From assembly GCA_942159475.1 (NCBI GenBank), contig OW804095.1:90471740-90535739 (forward strand): DNA of 64,000 nucleotides, given 5' to 3'. The notes beneath the pieces are model-generated. The model was not told the origin of the DNA. It searched no databases and saw only the letters and a list, made by a program, of their open reading frames with translations. Positions 11,490-21,337 of this stretch are shown one piece after another; position 1 is the stretch's first letter; each line of letters starts with the position of its first letter. The position numbers were made by a program, and so were the translations under genes. Origin of the DNA: Sthenelais limicola. Its lineage: Eukaryota; Annelida; Polychaeta; Phyllodocida; Sigalionidae.

Positions 11490-11702
11490 TATGTCATGGG
11501 ACATTAGGGACGTTTCGCCCGGGGAACGTTAGGGCCCAGGGACGTTAAGGTCCAGGGACATTAGGGATGTTTGGGACCTTACCTTAGGGATGTTTGGAGG
11601 TTAGGAGGTTAGGGCCCTGGGACGTTAGGGCCCTGGGACATTACGACCTAGGGACATTTGGGCCTAGGGATGCTTGGGCCGTTAGGGTCCGGGGATATTA
11701 GG
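11490..11702 (+). repeat. degenerate GGGACRTTAGGG tandem repeat
   Basis: The words GGGACGTTAGGG, GGGACATTAGGG and variants recur about every 17-25 bp, often with GGGCCC or GGTCC between them. Confidence 0.7.
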
Positions 11703-11743
11703 ACCTCCTTCCCTCTTTTTCTCCCTCCTTCTCCCTCTAAAGT

Positions 11744-12050
11744 GCAGCACAGTGCTGCCCTATAGAGTGCTGCGCAGCACAGGTTCTGCACTCTAGCATG
11801 CTGCACAGCACAGTGCTGCACTCTAGAGTGCTGCGCAGCACAGTTTCTGCACTCTAGAGTGATGATCAGCACAGTTTCTGCATTCTAGAGTGCTGCTCAG
11901 CACAGTTTCTGCACTCTAGTGTGCTGCTCAGCACAGTGCTGCACCCTAGAGTGATATGCAGCGCAATGCTGCACTCTATAGAGTGCTGCTCAGCACAGTA
12001 CTGCACTCTAGAGTGCTATGCAGCACAATACTGCACTCTAGAGTGCTGCA
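11744..12050. repeat. ~31-bp tandem array of alternating palindromes, about 9-10 copies
   Basis: Each unit contains CTCTAGAG-type and GTGCTGCGCAGCAC-type self-complementary words followed by AGTTTCT or AGTGCT, with a period near 31 bp. Single-strand or cruciform folding of every unit is expected. There are no non-repetitive spacers, so it is not CRISPR-like. Confidence 0.85.
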
Positions 12051-12844
12051 CTATATGTAATAGCCTGATGGAGGTTTCAAATCGATCGAGATGGAGATCG
12101 TGATTTTAGCCATTTTTCTAAAGCCAACAATTTGGAATAAAAATAATATCTCCTATATTTTCCCCAGAATTTAACAAAAAACCTTTATTAAATGGTCGGA
12201 TCCTTTTCATGAAGTAGGAATTTTGATATAAATTCATCATTTTGAGTGTCTACGGTCTCATTTTATTTATTTCAGTTTTTAAAAACGTCAATTTTCAGCT
12301 ATATTTTCTCCTTTTATGTACAAAATTCTCATCATTAAAAAAATTCAGATTAATAAACATACATGGTCCAAAATCTCGAGGTGGGATCTATGATGGGAAT
12401 AAAAAATAAACAAAAACAATAAAAATGTATGCTCAGTGAACCTTGGAATCCCAAAACACTCATTGCCCCCATTTGGTGAGAATTGACCATATATATAAGT
12501 ATTTTTAGTTCTCTTCATCATACAATTACAATTTCATGTTAGTAGACACAGAAATAGGTCAAAGACTTCCCTTCTCTTACCAAATTTTGTAATAAAGGTC
12601 TAATTTTCCTTTAATCGGGATACTTGTCGGCGCGAAATTACACAGGTGTGGGTCAACCACCCCAATTTATTTATTTTGCCTAAATCGGGAGTGATTTGCT
12701 CCTGGTGTGGGTCTCCGCAAATGGACAGATTTTAAAGTTTATTCCTTAGAATTTTCGATCGGGAGAAGTTAAATCGGATCGGGAGAAGTTAAATCGGATC
12801 GGGAGAAGTTAAATTGGCGGTCGCCCAGGTGTGTGCGGGCCTTA

Positions 12845-12970
12845 AGGAGGGGTGGGGCAGTCTACGCATACTATTCAGGATGCGCCACTATTACTGACAT
12901 AAAGGCTCATGGAACATGGGCTTCGGACGCAGTCCAGGTGTATCTGTCCTTTTTACTTACTCAATTATAA
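12845..12970 (+). pseudogene. tyrosine recombinase, C-terminal catalytic boxes (continuation)
   Basis: Immediately after the right TTAA of element B the frame reads RRGGAVYAYYSGCATITD, then IKAHGTWASDAVQVYLS and a stop at 12968-12970. These are the box with the catalytic Arg, the HGTW box and the nucleophile Tyr (VYL) of DIRS-type tyrosine recombinases. They complete the recombinase interrupted at 9431. One extra base remains at the joint, so the frame would still be shifted without the insertions. Confidence 0.75.
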
Positions 12971-13805
12971 AGGACACATTGACTTCCTATTATACCATGA
13001 CTTAACTAATCAAAGGTTATGCTATACTACCATTTCATACATGTATTGCTCTATATTGATCTTCTTATTGTCTCATGTCTAATAATTCACAAATACAGAA
13101 GTGTCAAAATCATGTATAAGCAACGTAGCCCAAAGTGTAATAAACACAGATTATGTAATTTGTCTTTGAGTCTTTAATGTAGGCGTACTAGCATCACAAA
13201 ACCTACTATCACTTATGCATGAAATGAAATAGAAACAAATAATGAGGTGAAGAAATATCAAACCAAGTATGACAGTTCTATATACCAGATACATTTATTT
13301 ATGTCTTCCGCAATGTTTCACAGATTTCCATAGCTTGTTGAAAGCTTGTTGAAAGCTTGCGTAAATGTTTCACCTAGCCTAGGCCCATATAGTTTATTTA
13401 TATAATGTTGTTTCGAACTGATCAGTTGATCTAGACTCACATTCATTGTTCTGCAGGCCTATATAATTTCGTCAGTCATAATAAACCTATGTGAGGCTAT
13501 GGCGAATGTAATTTACTGTTGTTTTGTAGTCTTTTCACTGTTTCCTGATGAAATATCCAGTCTGTGAATACATTGTAACTAACTATATTTGTAGCTATAC
13601 AAAGTAACTAACATGGTGAACGTCACGTACACCTAGTCCCATTATTACATGTGGAGAAGCATGAATCAATAGTGAAATATCATGAACAGAGGACTTTAAA
13701 TCATTTATGAATCATTATAGAAGGGCAGGACGTAATAGCCTTGTTAAAACGGACTATTGAACAGAAGTTATTTGACTATTAGACTTGGCTTAAAACAACA
13801 ACAAA
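12971..13805. other. probable LINE 5' region, no ORF
   Basis: AT-rich sequence between the DIRS remnant and LINE ORF1. It is probably at least partly the 5' untranslated region of the LINE, but no boundary or target duplication was seen. Confidence 0.35.
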
Positions 13806-15896
13806 ATGGCGGGATCTACCGCCACATTGAACCTGGCTAGCTCACCTATTATCGCTCAACCCAAACTAAATCAAGACCACAGTTGGACAGAGGATCAATC
13901 GTTCAGAGACTTTTTATCACCAACTAAGGATATACCACTCACATCCACCCCCATATCTGGAGTAGCCATTAATTATGATAGTGACGAAACAACAGATATC
14001 ATGAAAAATGGTGAAATAGACAGGGAACAAAATACAAATAGGGACCGAGAACCAACTGTGGAAAAAACTGGTTTAATGAATGACTCACACACAATCACCT
14101 TTACCGGATCACAACTCTCTACAGAAAATAAAGCAAGTACCAACCTACCTGAATTAGAGACCACATTACAGGCAGAGGTCTTAGAAGTCTCAGAGGTTTA
14201 TTATGAATCTGCTCAGGCGTTTTCTGCGATGACAAATCGTGTGGAGGGGGGTGCCATGTTGACGAATGGTTTAAAGTCAGTGCCCTCTGAAAACTGCCAG
14301 GAAACAGGTCTGGACAAGAGGGTAATAAAATCAAATCAATCCAGTTGCAATGATAATGATAACAGTCAGGATGTGGCGAATCAGAACTATGTACTCTGCT
14401 CCCAAAGCTTTAGTTTTTTTCAAAGGCAAATGTACGATATGATCATCCCAGTTGTTTCATCTGCCATAAGGGAAGCTGGGTCCCAGTTTCAGTTAATAAT
14501 TAACGCACATCTCGAATCAAATAACAAACAGATCGAAAAAATTGATGCCAAGTGTCAATCAAACTCCCAGGAAGTGGAAAAATTAAAACTGCAAAATAAC
14601 CAACAGAATATCTCATTGCTTGTCCAGGCCGAAATCAAAAGCAACATGGCCGACATAATGATTTCGGATAACAAAGTAACTGTGGATGATAGAAATAAGA
14701 TATCTGAGAACCAGGCCGAATTACTACGGTTGAGATCAACAGTTGAAAACTTAACACAGATGGTCAACGACTTACACCGAGAAATACCACCACCCTACCT
14801 GAGAAATGGTCCCTCTCCATCACCATATAATCCTAGGACCTATGCGATGGCCGCTCGGGGCTTGACAGGGGAGCGACATCTCCGACCTCTACCGAAGCCA
14901 CAGCAACAAAAGCCGATCACAAAGGATGGTCCCTCTCGGTCCTCGAAGAAGGGTCGTACTATTCTTGTTATTGACGATTTCCCGGAGCTGGGGGAAGAGA
15001 TTATTGAAGAGGACATCATATCCTTGTTCAAATTAGTAAAAGCAGACATATCTATGGCGAATTTTGATCAAATTTACCGTATCGGTCATGAATCAGCTGA
15101 GAAAATCAGACCAGTCATGGTGCGCTCACCAAACAGCGCCATGCTAACATCATTCGTCGAACATATAGATCGAGTGAAAAGGAATGACGTCCGATGCAAA
15201 AACATTGTGATAAATGAACAAGGCCTGAAAGTTCCACACTACCATTTTAAACTTCTCAGAGACTGCACCGAACTACTGATTCTAAACGGCTACAACGCCA
15301 AACATGTAGGTAGCCATATCATGATCTTACACGAGTCATTCTCCGTTCATGACTTGCAAAAACTTCCGGAGGGATGTCGCCCCGAGGATGCCCGACATGT
15401 GTCGATAGACAATGGACAAGGCATTGGATTTAAGAGCGAACACTCTTTTCTGTCTAATATGTATCCAACCACAATCAATTTCGGCGGAATTGATTATAAA
15501 TCAGTAGAGCACGCCTATCATGCCGAAAAAGCAAAACAAGCCGATAAGCCGGAAATTGCCGAAGTGTTCCGACACACACCGTCGCCATATGTTGTCAAGG
15601 AACTGAGCTCAAGGGATGTAAAATCTTCAAAAAGTTGGTATGATGGACAAACACAACTATTGGAGAACCTTATAAGAATGAAATTCCAACAGAACGACGA
15701 CCTAAAGGAAAAACTGAAAAACCTAACGGAAACTCATTTCTACGAGATGACAGCCAAGCGGAAATGGGCCACCGGGGTAAACCTACCAAGGACGGTCACA
15801 AACGGGAGACAAACAACCATAACATCGGTTGATTTCAAGGGGGAAAACGCCTGTGGAAAACTTCTAGGCAAAATAAAACTAGAATTAGCACACTGA
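13806..15896 (+). CDS. LINE ORF1 protein with coiled coil, RRM-like and C-terminal NADAR (YbiA-like) domain
   Basis: An uninterrupted 696-residue ORF opens at an ATG with context ACAAAATGG. Residues ~1-190 are Ser/Thr/Glu-rich and disordered. ~200-325 form a predicted coiled coil, the trimerising part of LINE ORF1 proteins. ~385-515 resemble the ORF1 RRM domain (TILVIDDFPELGEE, then IYRIGHESAEKIRPVMVR). ~539-696 match the NADAR/DUF1768 family: FKSEHSFLSNMYP, YKSVEHAYHAEKAKQAD (EHAY at 568-571), LIRMKFQQNDDLKEKL, KRKWATGVNL (W654) and ENACGKLLGKIKLEL. NADAR enzymes are N-glycosidases or ADP-ribosylguanine hydrolases. The Asp I would expect three residues before the Trp is Lys here, so activity is uncertain. 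Because the same ORF is continuous through all domains, the fusion is real in this copy. Confidence 0.85.
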   Translation: MAGSTATLNLASSPIIAQPKLNQDHSWTEDQSFRDFLSPTKDIPLTSTPISGVAINYDSDETTDIMKNGEIDREQNTNRDREPTVEKTGLMNDSHTITFTGSQLSTENKASTNLPELETTLQAEVLEVSEVYYESAQAFSAMTNRVEGGAMLTNGLKSVPSENCQETGLDKRVIKSNQSSCNDNDNSQDVANQNYVLCSQSFSFFQRQMYDMIIPVVSSAIREAGSQFQLIINAHLESNNKQIEKIDAKCQSNSQEVEKLKLQNNQQNISLLVQAEIKSNMADIMISDNKVTVDDRNKISENQAELLRLRSTVENLTQMVNDLHREIPPPYLRNGPSPSPYNPRTYAMAARGLTGERHLRPLPKPQQQKPITKDGPSRSSKKGRTILVIDDFPELGEEIIEEDIISLFKLVKADISMANFDQIYRIGHESAEKIRPVMVRSPNSAMLTSFVEHIDRVKRNDVRCKNIVINEQGLKVPHYHFKLLRDCTELLILNGYNAKHVGSHIMILHESFSVHDLQKLPEGCRPEDARHVSIDNGQGIGFKSEHSFLSNMYPTTINFGGIDYKSVEHAYHAEKAKQADKPEIAEVFRHTPSPYVVKELSSRDVKSSKSWYDGQTQLLENLIRMKFQQNDDLKEKLKNLTETHFYEMTAKRKWATGVNLPRTVTNGRQTTITSVDFKGENACGKLLGKIKLELAH

Positions 15897-15995
15897 TTAG
15901 ACGAGAGAAGATCAGATAAGTAATACACATCTTTCCATCATAGAATTTCTGCCATATTTTACCATCCTCCCTGTTTATCGCCATACGCCGTACCG

Positions 15996-16696
15996 ATGGA
16001 GAACATTTTGATCCTGGGGGATTCAAGGGCGAGGAACATGGAAGTTAGTCTCAACAAATACATGAATGCTCCCTTCGAAATATTCCAAAAGAGTGGAGCA
16101 AGTATCTGTGATATCGCATCAATGGCCACAAGTAAACTCATCTCACTCAAACCAACCCAAGTTATAATAATAGCAAGCATATGCAGTATCACCCACAAGA
16201 ACAAGTACAATGGACTAGTTGATCTGCGTTGCTCAGATATAGAATCATCTGTGAACTCATACATGGAGGAAATATTAGAGGCATATATACCCATATCTCA
16301 CAATTATCAAAAACCAAGCAAACAACGACCATCTCATTCGCGATGCCAACTGGTATGTGCCTCGAAACATATAATAATAGACGAAAATTATACAATGGTG
16401 AGACCTCCAAAGAACACCTGAGGAAACACCCACATCAGGATTTACTAAATCAAACGATTGAAGAGGTAGGAAAAAGAACAAAAGAGTTTAACACAGAGAG
16501 AAATGCCGCTACACCGTGGACAAATAGGAAAACACACAGATATCACCCATCTAACTCCACCTACACCCACAACTATGATACATTGGATACTGATGGGTGC
16601 CACTTAAAGGAAGACCAACGAGATTACTGGGCAAAAGCCATTGCAAACTGTGTCGAAAAAAATACAGATATTAGGAAAAAACAAAAAGATAACTAA
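15996..16696 (+). pseudogene. LINE SGNH-hydrolase (esterase-like) ORF, one frameshift
   Basis: The ATG at 15996 opens MENILILGDSRARNMEVSLN. The GDSR motif is SGNH block I with the nucleophile Ser. KSGASICDIA is the likely Gly block and VIIIASICSIT the central strand. A frame change at about 16230-16330 moves the reading to the frame ending at 16696. That part has NQTIEEVGKRTKEFN and DTDGCHLKEDQRDYWAKAI, giving the catalytic Asp-x-x-x-His pair. It lies 100 bp behind ORF1 and uses its own start. Similar domains occur in ORF1 of CR1/L2 elements; their substrate is thought to be lipid or ester but is not established. Confidence 0.7.
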
Positions 16697-17293
16697 CTGA
16701 ATAACTAAAACCTCAGTTAAATATAGTAATCGGCATCATATGAATCAATCACATGCTACAAAAAACCTTGATGGAAAGAAATGTGCCCCTCTCTCCTTCC
16801 AAGAACTGGCTCAGGGTACTACATGTACTGACTCACACCATCTCTACATACATATCCTGTACACATCTTTATATGTTTTTACATGTTGTTGCTCATGTAC
16901 GCACAAAGTCCACTAGGGTAGGTAGCAACTTGACTCTAGTACTACAGAGCCCTGGTGGATGATGTGTAATCATGAGAGCAAATATATCTCATGATATAAT
17001 GATATGATTTTACCACTATGCACTGTGCATTGCCCGCCAAGATAGCTAACAACTTAACATTGGTATTAGGCTGCCTTGGTGGGGGATGTAATATTCTTGT
17101 GGATTGATATTTGTTTATTTGTTTTAAAACTTTATTTTCTACTGTCCTTAGAAATTTGCTATGTTCTATATATACTGTCCTCTGCTACTGTACTACTACT
17201 ACAATGTATTTTATCTACTAAATATTTTATGTACCCATGCATCATATGTCATGCTTCTCCACACAACAAAGAGAAATTGTACAATAACCAGTC
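16697..17293. other. inter-ORF spacer of the LINE
   Basis: About 600 bp without ORF. It contains two related words, GGTAGCAACTTGACTCTAGT (about 16920) and TAGCTAACAACTTAACATTGG (about 17044), but nothing else recognisable. Confidence 0.4.
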
Positions 17294-17866
17294 ATGGAAA
17301 ATGTACAACTCGATTCTTTTAAAGCCCTTCAAGTATATAAGGGCATGGTTTTTGTATCTTGGAACATTAGAAGTTTACAAAAACATCACAGTCAAATTGA
17401 AATTATAATTGACCAATCAAATATAGATGTCCTTTGCTTCTCTGAGACATGGCTGAGTAGCAGTACCCACTCAAACTCGATATCAATCCCAAACTACAAC
17501 CTATTTAGACAAGACAGAGCAACCAGAAAAAAAGGGGGGGGCTTATGTATTTATGTAAAAAATGATCTTGTTGTAGAGGCTGATAATTATAAAAATCTTT
17601 ACAAATCAAACAGTGACATAGAAGCGCAGATTGTAACAATCAAAAAAGACTTCACTAAACCACTAGTCGTAGTAAACGTTTACAGACCGCCTGGTGGTTC
17701 AATAATAAACTTTATTTCTGAACTAGACGAGATTCTAGAGAGAATAGACAAAAAAAGTGAAATCTTTCTAGCAGGAGATATCAATATCGATTTTAGACCC
17801 CTTCAAACCTCTAAGTCAAACCTCTACATAGATTATAATAACATATTATCAAAATATCAACTTTGT
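17294..17866 (+). pseudogene. LINE ORF2, AP-type endonuclease, split by an insertion
   Basis: The product starts MENVQLDSFKALQVYKGMVF. Endonuclease blocks are clear: VFVSWNIRSLQ (Asn), VLCFSETWLSS (Glu), VVVNVYRPPGG and IFLAGDINIDF (Asp). After LSKYQL the homology stops at about 17866, and the remaining codons to 17905 are read from the inserted DNA. The rest of the endonuclease continues from about 18314 with IDHFYSN and STSDHFPIF (the His block). This domain nicks target DNA for target-primed reverse transcription. Confidence 0.85.
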
Positions 17867-18313
17867 AATTCTGGTCTCACTGTGCTTGTACTTGGTTGTT
17901 TTTGATTTGTGATTTGTGCTTTTCATTTGTGCCTTGCTAGTTGGTGTGTTTACCCTCACATGGGTGATTATGGAACGTTGTAACTATTATTATACTGATA
18001 AATCTTTCTTTTCATGGATTGTCTTGATAATGAGTATGTTGACGCCCGTATGTCTATTTCTGATGTAGTATGACGATGCTCCTCATTCTGCACTTGATCT
18101 TAACTTCTTTGTAGGTTTTTAAGATAATTTGTTTTTCTTTTTTCTTTATTTCTGATTGTAAATCTCAGTAATACACTTTTGTTGACCTGCTCGATTTGTA
18201 TAACTGTACTGGTAATTTCTTTCTTTTTTTCTTTTTTTCCATTAGCTTTGACTGAGAATATTGTGTATCACATGACGCTTGGCTAAATAAAAATATTTAA
18301 ATACAAATACAAA
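17867..18313 (+). mobile_element. short 5'-truncated retroinsertion inside LINE ORF2
   Basis: About 450 bp with no ORF. Its 3' end reads GGCTAAATAAAAATATTTAA followed by two AAATAC units. A poly(A)-like signal plus short tail repeats is typical of a SINE or truncated LINE. The flanks are the two halves of the endonuclease gene. AAATATCAACTT at the left and AAATACAAACTA at the right may be an imperfect target duplication. Confidence 0.6.
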
Positions 18314-20605
18314 CTAAGACAATTTATCAAAAAACCCACTAGAACTACACTAAAAACGAGTACTACAATAGATCATTTCTACTCAAACAGCACCACTGTT
18401 ACTAATGCAGGTGTAATAACCAACTCAACGTCCGACCACTTCCCAATTTTTGTCGTACAGAAAAAAATTAAAAATAAATACCAAACAAGCTCCTTCTGGG
18501 CCAGGAACACAAAAAACCTAGATCAAAAAATACTAAATGAAATTATTAGGGATGCTGACTGGACTGAACTTTGGACAACAAGAGATCCAGAGATTGCTCG
18601 GCAAGTTGTATTAAGCAAAATTAAATTTTACCTAGACAGAATGTGCCCAATGAAAGAATTTAGGAATGTAAGGAAAAAACCCAAATGGGCCTGTAATAAA
18701 TTAGTGACAATGATGAATGAAAGAGATGCTCTCTTCAAAAAAGCAAAAACAAAATCGGATGCAACAATACTCTCGGAAGCAAAAATCTTGAGAAATCTGG
18801 TAAACACTAACTGCCAAAAAGCAAAGTCCCAGCACATCAAAAACAACCTAGAATTTAATGAAAAGAACCCAAAACAGTTTTGGAACTTTCTTCGCCCACT
18901 TATAAATCCAGATAAATTAAAAACAAAAACAACAATAACAATAGAAGAAAATGGCAAGGTAGTTCCCTCAAAGTCAGTCCCCGATGAATTTAACAAATTC
19001 TTCCTGAATATCGGTGCAGTGCTTGCAGACAAAATACCAAAGATTTCTGATGCAAATAAGAACAAGCAATTTCAAATGTCTGAATCAACCCCATTCAATT
19101 TCTCAACAGTGTCACCAAAATTTGTAGAAAAACTGATTAAAACAATAGATAAGAATAAAAACTCAGGTATTGAAGGAGTCCCTGCTCATATACTCAAGCC
19201 ATGTCTCATTGCCTTATCGGCACAAATTACCTATATCATAAATTTATCACTGACTGTAAGCACAGTGCCACCAAGCTTTAAAAAAGCAACAGTGACACCA
19301 CTATTTAAAGCAGGAATGAAATCATCCCTGACAAATTACAGACCAATATCTTGTATTTCCTTCCCAGCAAAAATTTTAGAAAAAGTAGTTCATCACCAAC
19401 TCACAGAACATTTCGAAACAAACAATCTCTTCTGTGAAAAACAATATGGCTTTAGGAATGGACGATCAGTCCAACAAGCGCATATTGATTTTTTAAATGA
19501 TATTTATACAAACCTCAACAATAAAAATTACAATCAGACAGTATTTCTTGACTTCAAAAAAGCTTTTGACACTGTTCATCATGAAACGCTACTAGATAAA
19601 CTTTCACTTTATGGCATAACTGGGATGGAACTACAATGGCTTAAAAATTATCTGTCAAATAGACAACAAGTAGTCACCTGCAATGGAGAAGTATCCAGCC
19701 AGGGACTAATAACATATGGAGTACCACAAGGAACCATTTTGGGACCGGTACTCTTCACCATATACATAAATGACCTACACAAAGTGGTAAAAAACTCAAA
19801 AATACAACACTTTGCGGATAATACCCTAGTCTACCTAAACTGTAAAGAACCAGCTACATTAAATAAAAAGCTTCAGGCGGACCTAGATGCCATCAATACA
19901 TGGTGCCAAAGCAACAAAATCTCAGTAAATGCAGAAAAATGTAGCATAGTCAACTTCAAATTCAGGAGGAAATCAAAGGAAGAAACTCTCACTCTTAAAC
20001 TAGGGAATTCAAAACTAAACACGGCTGCAGAATACAAATATCTGGGCTTCACCCTAGATGAATATCTTACATTCAAACCTCATATCCTCAACACGATAAA
20101 AAAAACAAGGTCAAAAATATCACTGATGTACAAAGCAAAAAGCTCCCTCACACAAAAAGCGAAAATAGACTTATACAAAATGGCCATACTCCCACAAATT
20201 GACTACTGTGATTTTATATACGATTCAGGCCCCAAAACACTACTTACTAAACTGCAAACACTCCAAAATTCGGCCCTAAGAATTATCTCTAACAAATCAA
20301 AATACGACAACATGGATAACCAACACGCAATATTCAATATAATGCCACTAAAAGAAAGAAGAGATCTACATATCCTAAACATGGCTCACTACTTAGCATC
20401 AAACCAAAACAACTTAGACCAAAGAAATCTACAAACCCGCAGTCATACAAAAAATAGGAGGAACCTAATAGTTCTGCAGCCCACATCAACAAAAATAACA
20501 AATTCTATAATATATAAGTGTCAAACCAGATGGAATGAACTCCCAACTGTGGCTCATGCATATATTGACAGAAAAGACTTCACAAAGTTCCTTACAAACT
20601 ATTGA
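18314..20605 (+). pseudogene. LINE ORF2, endonuclease C-terminus and reverse transcriptase
   Basis: The frame is open from the insertion to the stop at 20605; the first Met is at 18641. It begins with the last endonuclease blocks, then has a Lys-rich linker (KPKWACNKLVTMMNERDALF). RT follows: NKNSGIEGVPAHILKP, ATVTPLFKAG, NYRPISCISF, QYGFRNGRS, VFLDFKKAFDTVHH (block A), VPQGTILGPVLFTIYINDL (block B), HFADNTLVYL (block C, FADD changed to FADN) and AEYKYLGFTLD (block D). The C-terminal region runs LQNSALRII to TRWNELPTVAHA. Loss of the second catalytic Asp makes it inactive. Confidence 0.85.
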
Positions 20606-21337
20606 TTGTCTAGAAAGTATCTCCGCAAAATGTAACCACTTATAACTATCGTATGTAACCACTGTTAACATTTTAACACTTATGTTATATTGTGTGCCAT
20701 CCAACACCTTGTATATAACTACCGGAATAGCGTTTTTTATTATATATGCTTCTGGTGCTTCTGGTGCTACTTATATTTTATTGTAATTTTAGTCTTATTA
20801 GATGCATATGTTAGTGATACTTGTATTTTCTTATAATCACATAGATGCTACAAAACAAAAAGGGCCTAGTACAAACATACGTTTAAGGTCTCTCACTCAA
20901 GTCCATGTAATCTCAGCTACTAAGTGGCTCAGTTCAGAGACACTCACTAACTTTTATATATATAATGTTTATATTGGGATGGATGACTCAGTGCAGCATT
21001 GCTGAAAGATTGTTATTACAAATTATATTACAACTAAAACTGTGAGTCCTATACAATGCCATCTACAGAGCCACCTTCTTGCCTCTATATAAGACCCACA
21101 AAGTCAAAAACTTAATATTTTCTCACTCGATAAGAGGCTATATGATATGATATTATAAAATGTAACAAACCCCCAACCTTAGCACCACAACCAAACCCCT
21201 AGTCAACCCCTAAATTAGCTAGTCATCCCTCTGTAGCTAGGCATGCATGGGAAGACCAGGTCTTGACCTGACATGTACAACCTATATTTTGTAAACTAGT
21301 CACGAAATAAAAGAATTTTATTATTATTATTATTATT
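20606..21337 (+). other. LINE 3' region with (ATT)n tail
   Basis: Non-coding, same orientation as ORF2, ending in CACGAAATAAAAGAATTTTA and about six ATT units. Interpreted as the LINE 3' UTR and tail. Confidence 0.55.

Larger units (their letters stand above)
10775..12841. mobile_element. non-autonomous TTAA-flanked DNA element B
   Basis: Flanked by TTAA at 10771-10774 and 12842-12845. Ends are inverted: ACCCCCTACACACCTGAGC on the left, GGCCCGCACACACCTGGGC read inward from the right. Subterminal regions on both sides carry many CCCGAT/ATCGGG words plus AATTTAAC/GTTAAATT words, including three copies of GGATCGGGAGAAGTTAAAT near the right end (about 12763-12813). Those are likely transposase-binding repeats. 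The interior has no coding capacity and holds a CT microsatellite and two tandem arrays. Confidence 0.65.
3301..12970 (+). mobile_element. DIRS-type tyrosine-recombinase retroelement, decayed and split by later insertions
   Basis: Gag, reverse transcriptase, RNase H and tyrosine recombinase remnants occur in the order expected for the DIRS order (DIRS/PAT/Ngaro). Every coding part carries frameshifts or stops, so this copy is dead. Three later insertions can be read: an LTR-type gag segment (about 6541-7938) between RT and RNase H, and two adjacent TTAA-flanked DNA elements (9436-10770 and 10775-12841) inside the recombinase. No split or inverted terminal repeats were identified, so the outer limits are approximate and taken from coding content. 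Other DIRS-order copies in the window lie at 21.8-22.8, 33.6-36.2 and 52.2-56.3 kb. Confidence 0.85.
13806..21337 (+). mobile_element. CR1/L2-like non-LTR retrotransposon with three ORFs
   Basis: In order: ORF1 (coiled coil, RRM-like, NADAR), a separate SGNH-hydrolase ORF, and an ORF with AP-type endonuclease plus reverse transcriptase. A ~730-bp 3' region follows, ending in AATAAAAG and an (ATT)n tail at about 21308-21337, the kind of microsatellite tail known for CR1/L2-group elements. An esterase (SGNH) next to or within ORF1 is established for CR1/L2 elements. A NADAR module is not something I know from them. ORF1 is intact. The hydrolase ORF is frameshifted, the endonuclease is split by a 0.45-kb insertion and the RT active site is mutated, so the copy is not autonomous. 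The 5' limit is unknown. Confidence 0.85.

Noticed and set aside
11744..12050. CRISPR-like array
   Set aside because: Units are contiguous and degenerate with no unique spacers, the genome is eukaryotic, and there are no cas genes.
13806..15896. Bacterial contamination or independent host gene for the NADAR domain
   Set aside because: The domain is in one continuous frame with a LINE-type coiled coil and RRM-like domain, and an SGNH ORF, endonuclease and RT follow in order on the same strand.
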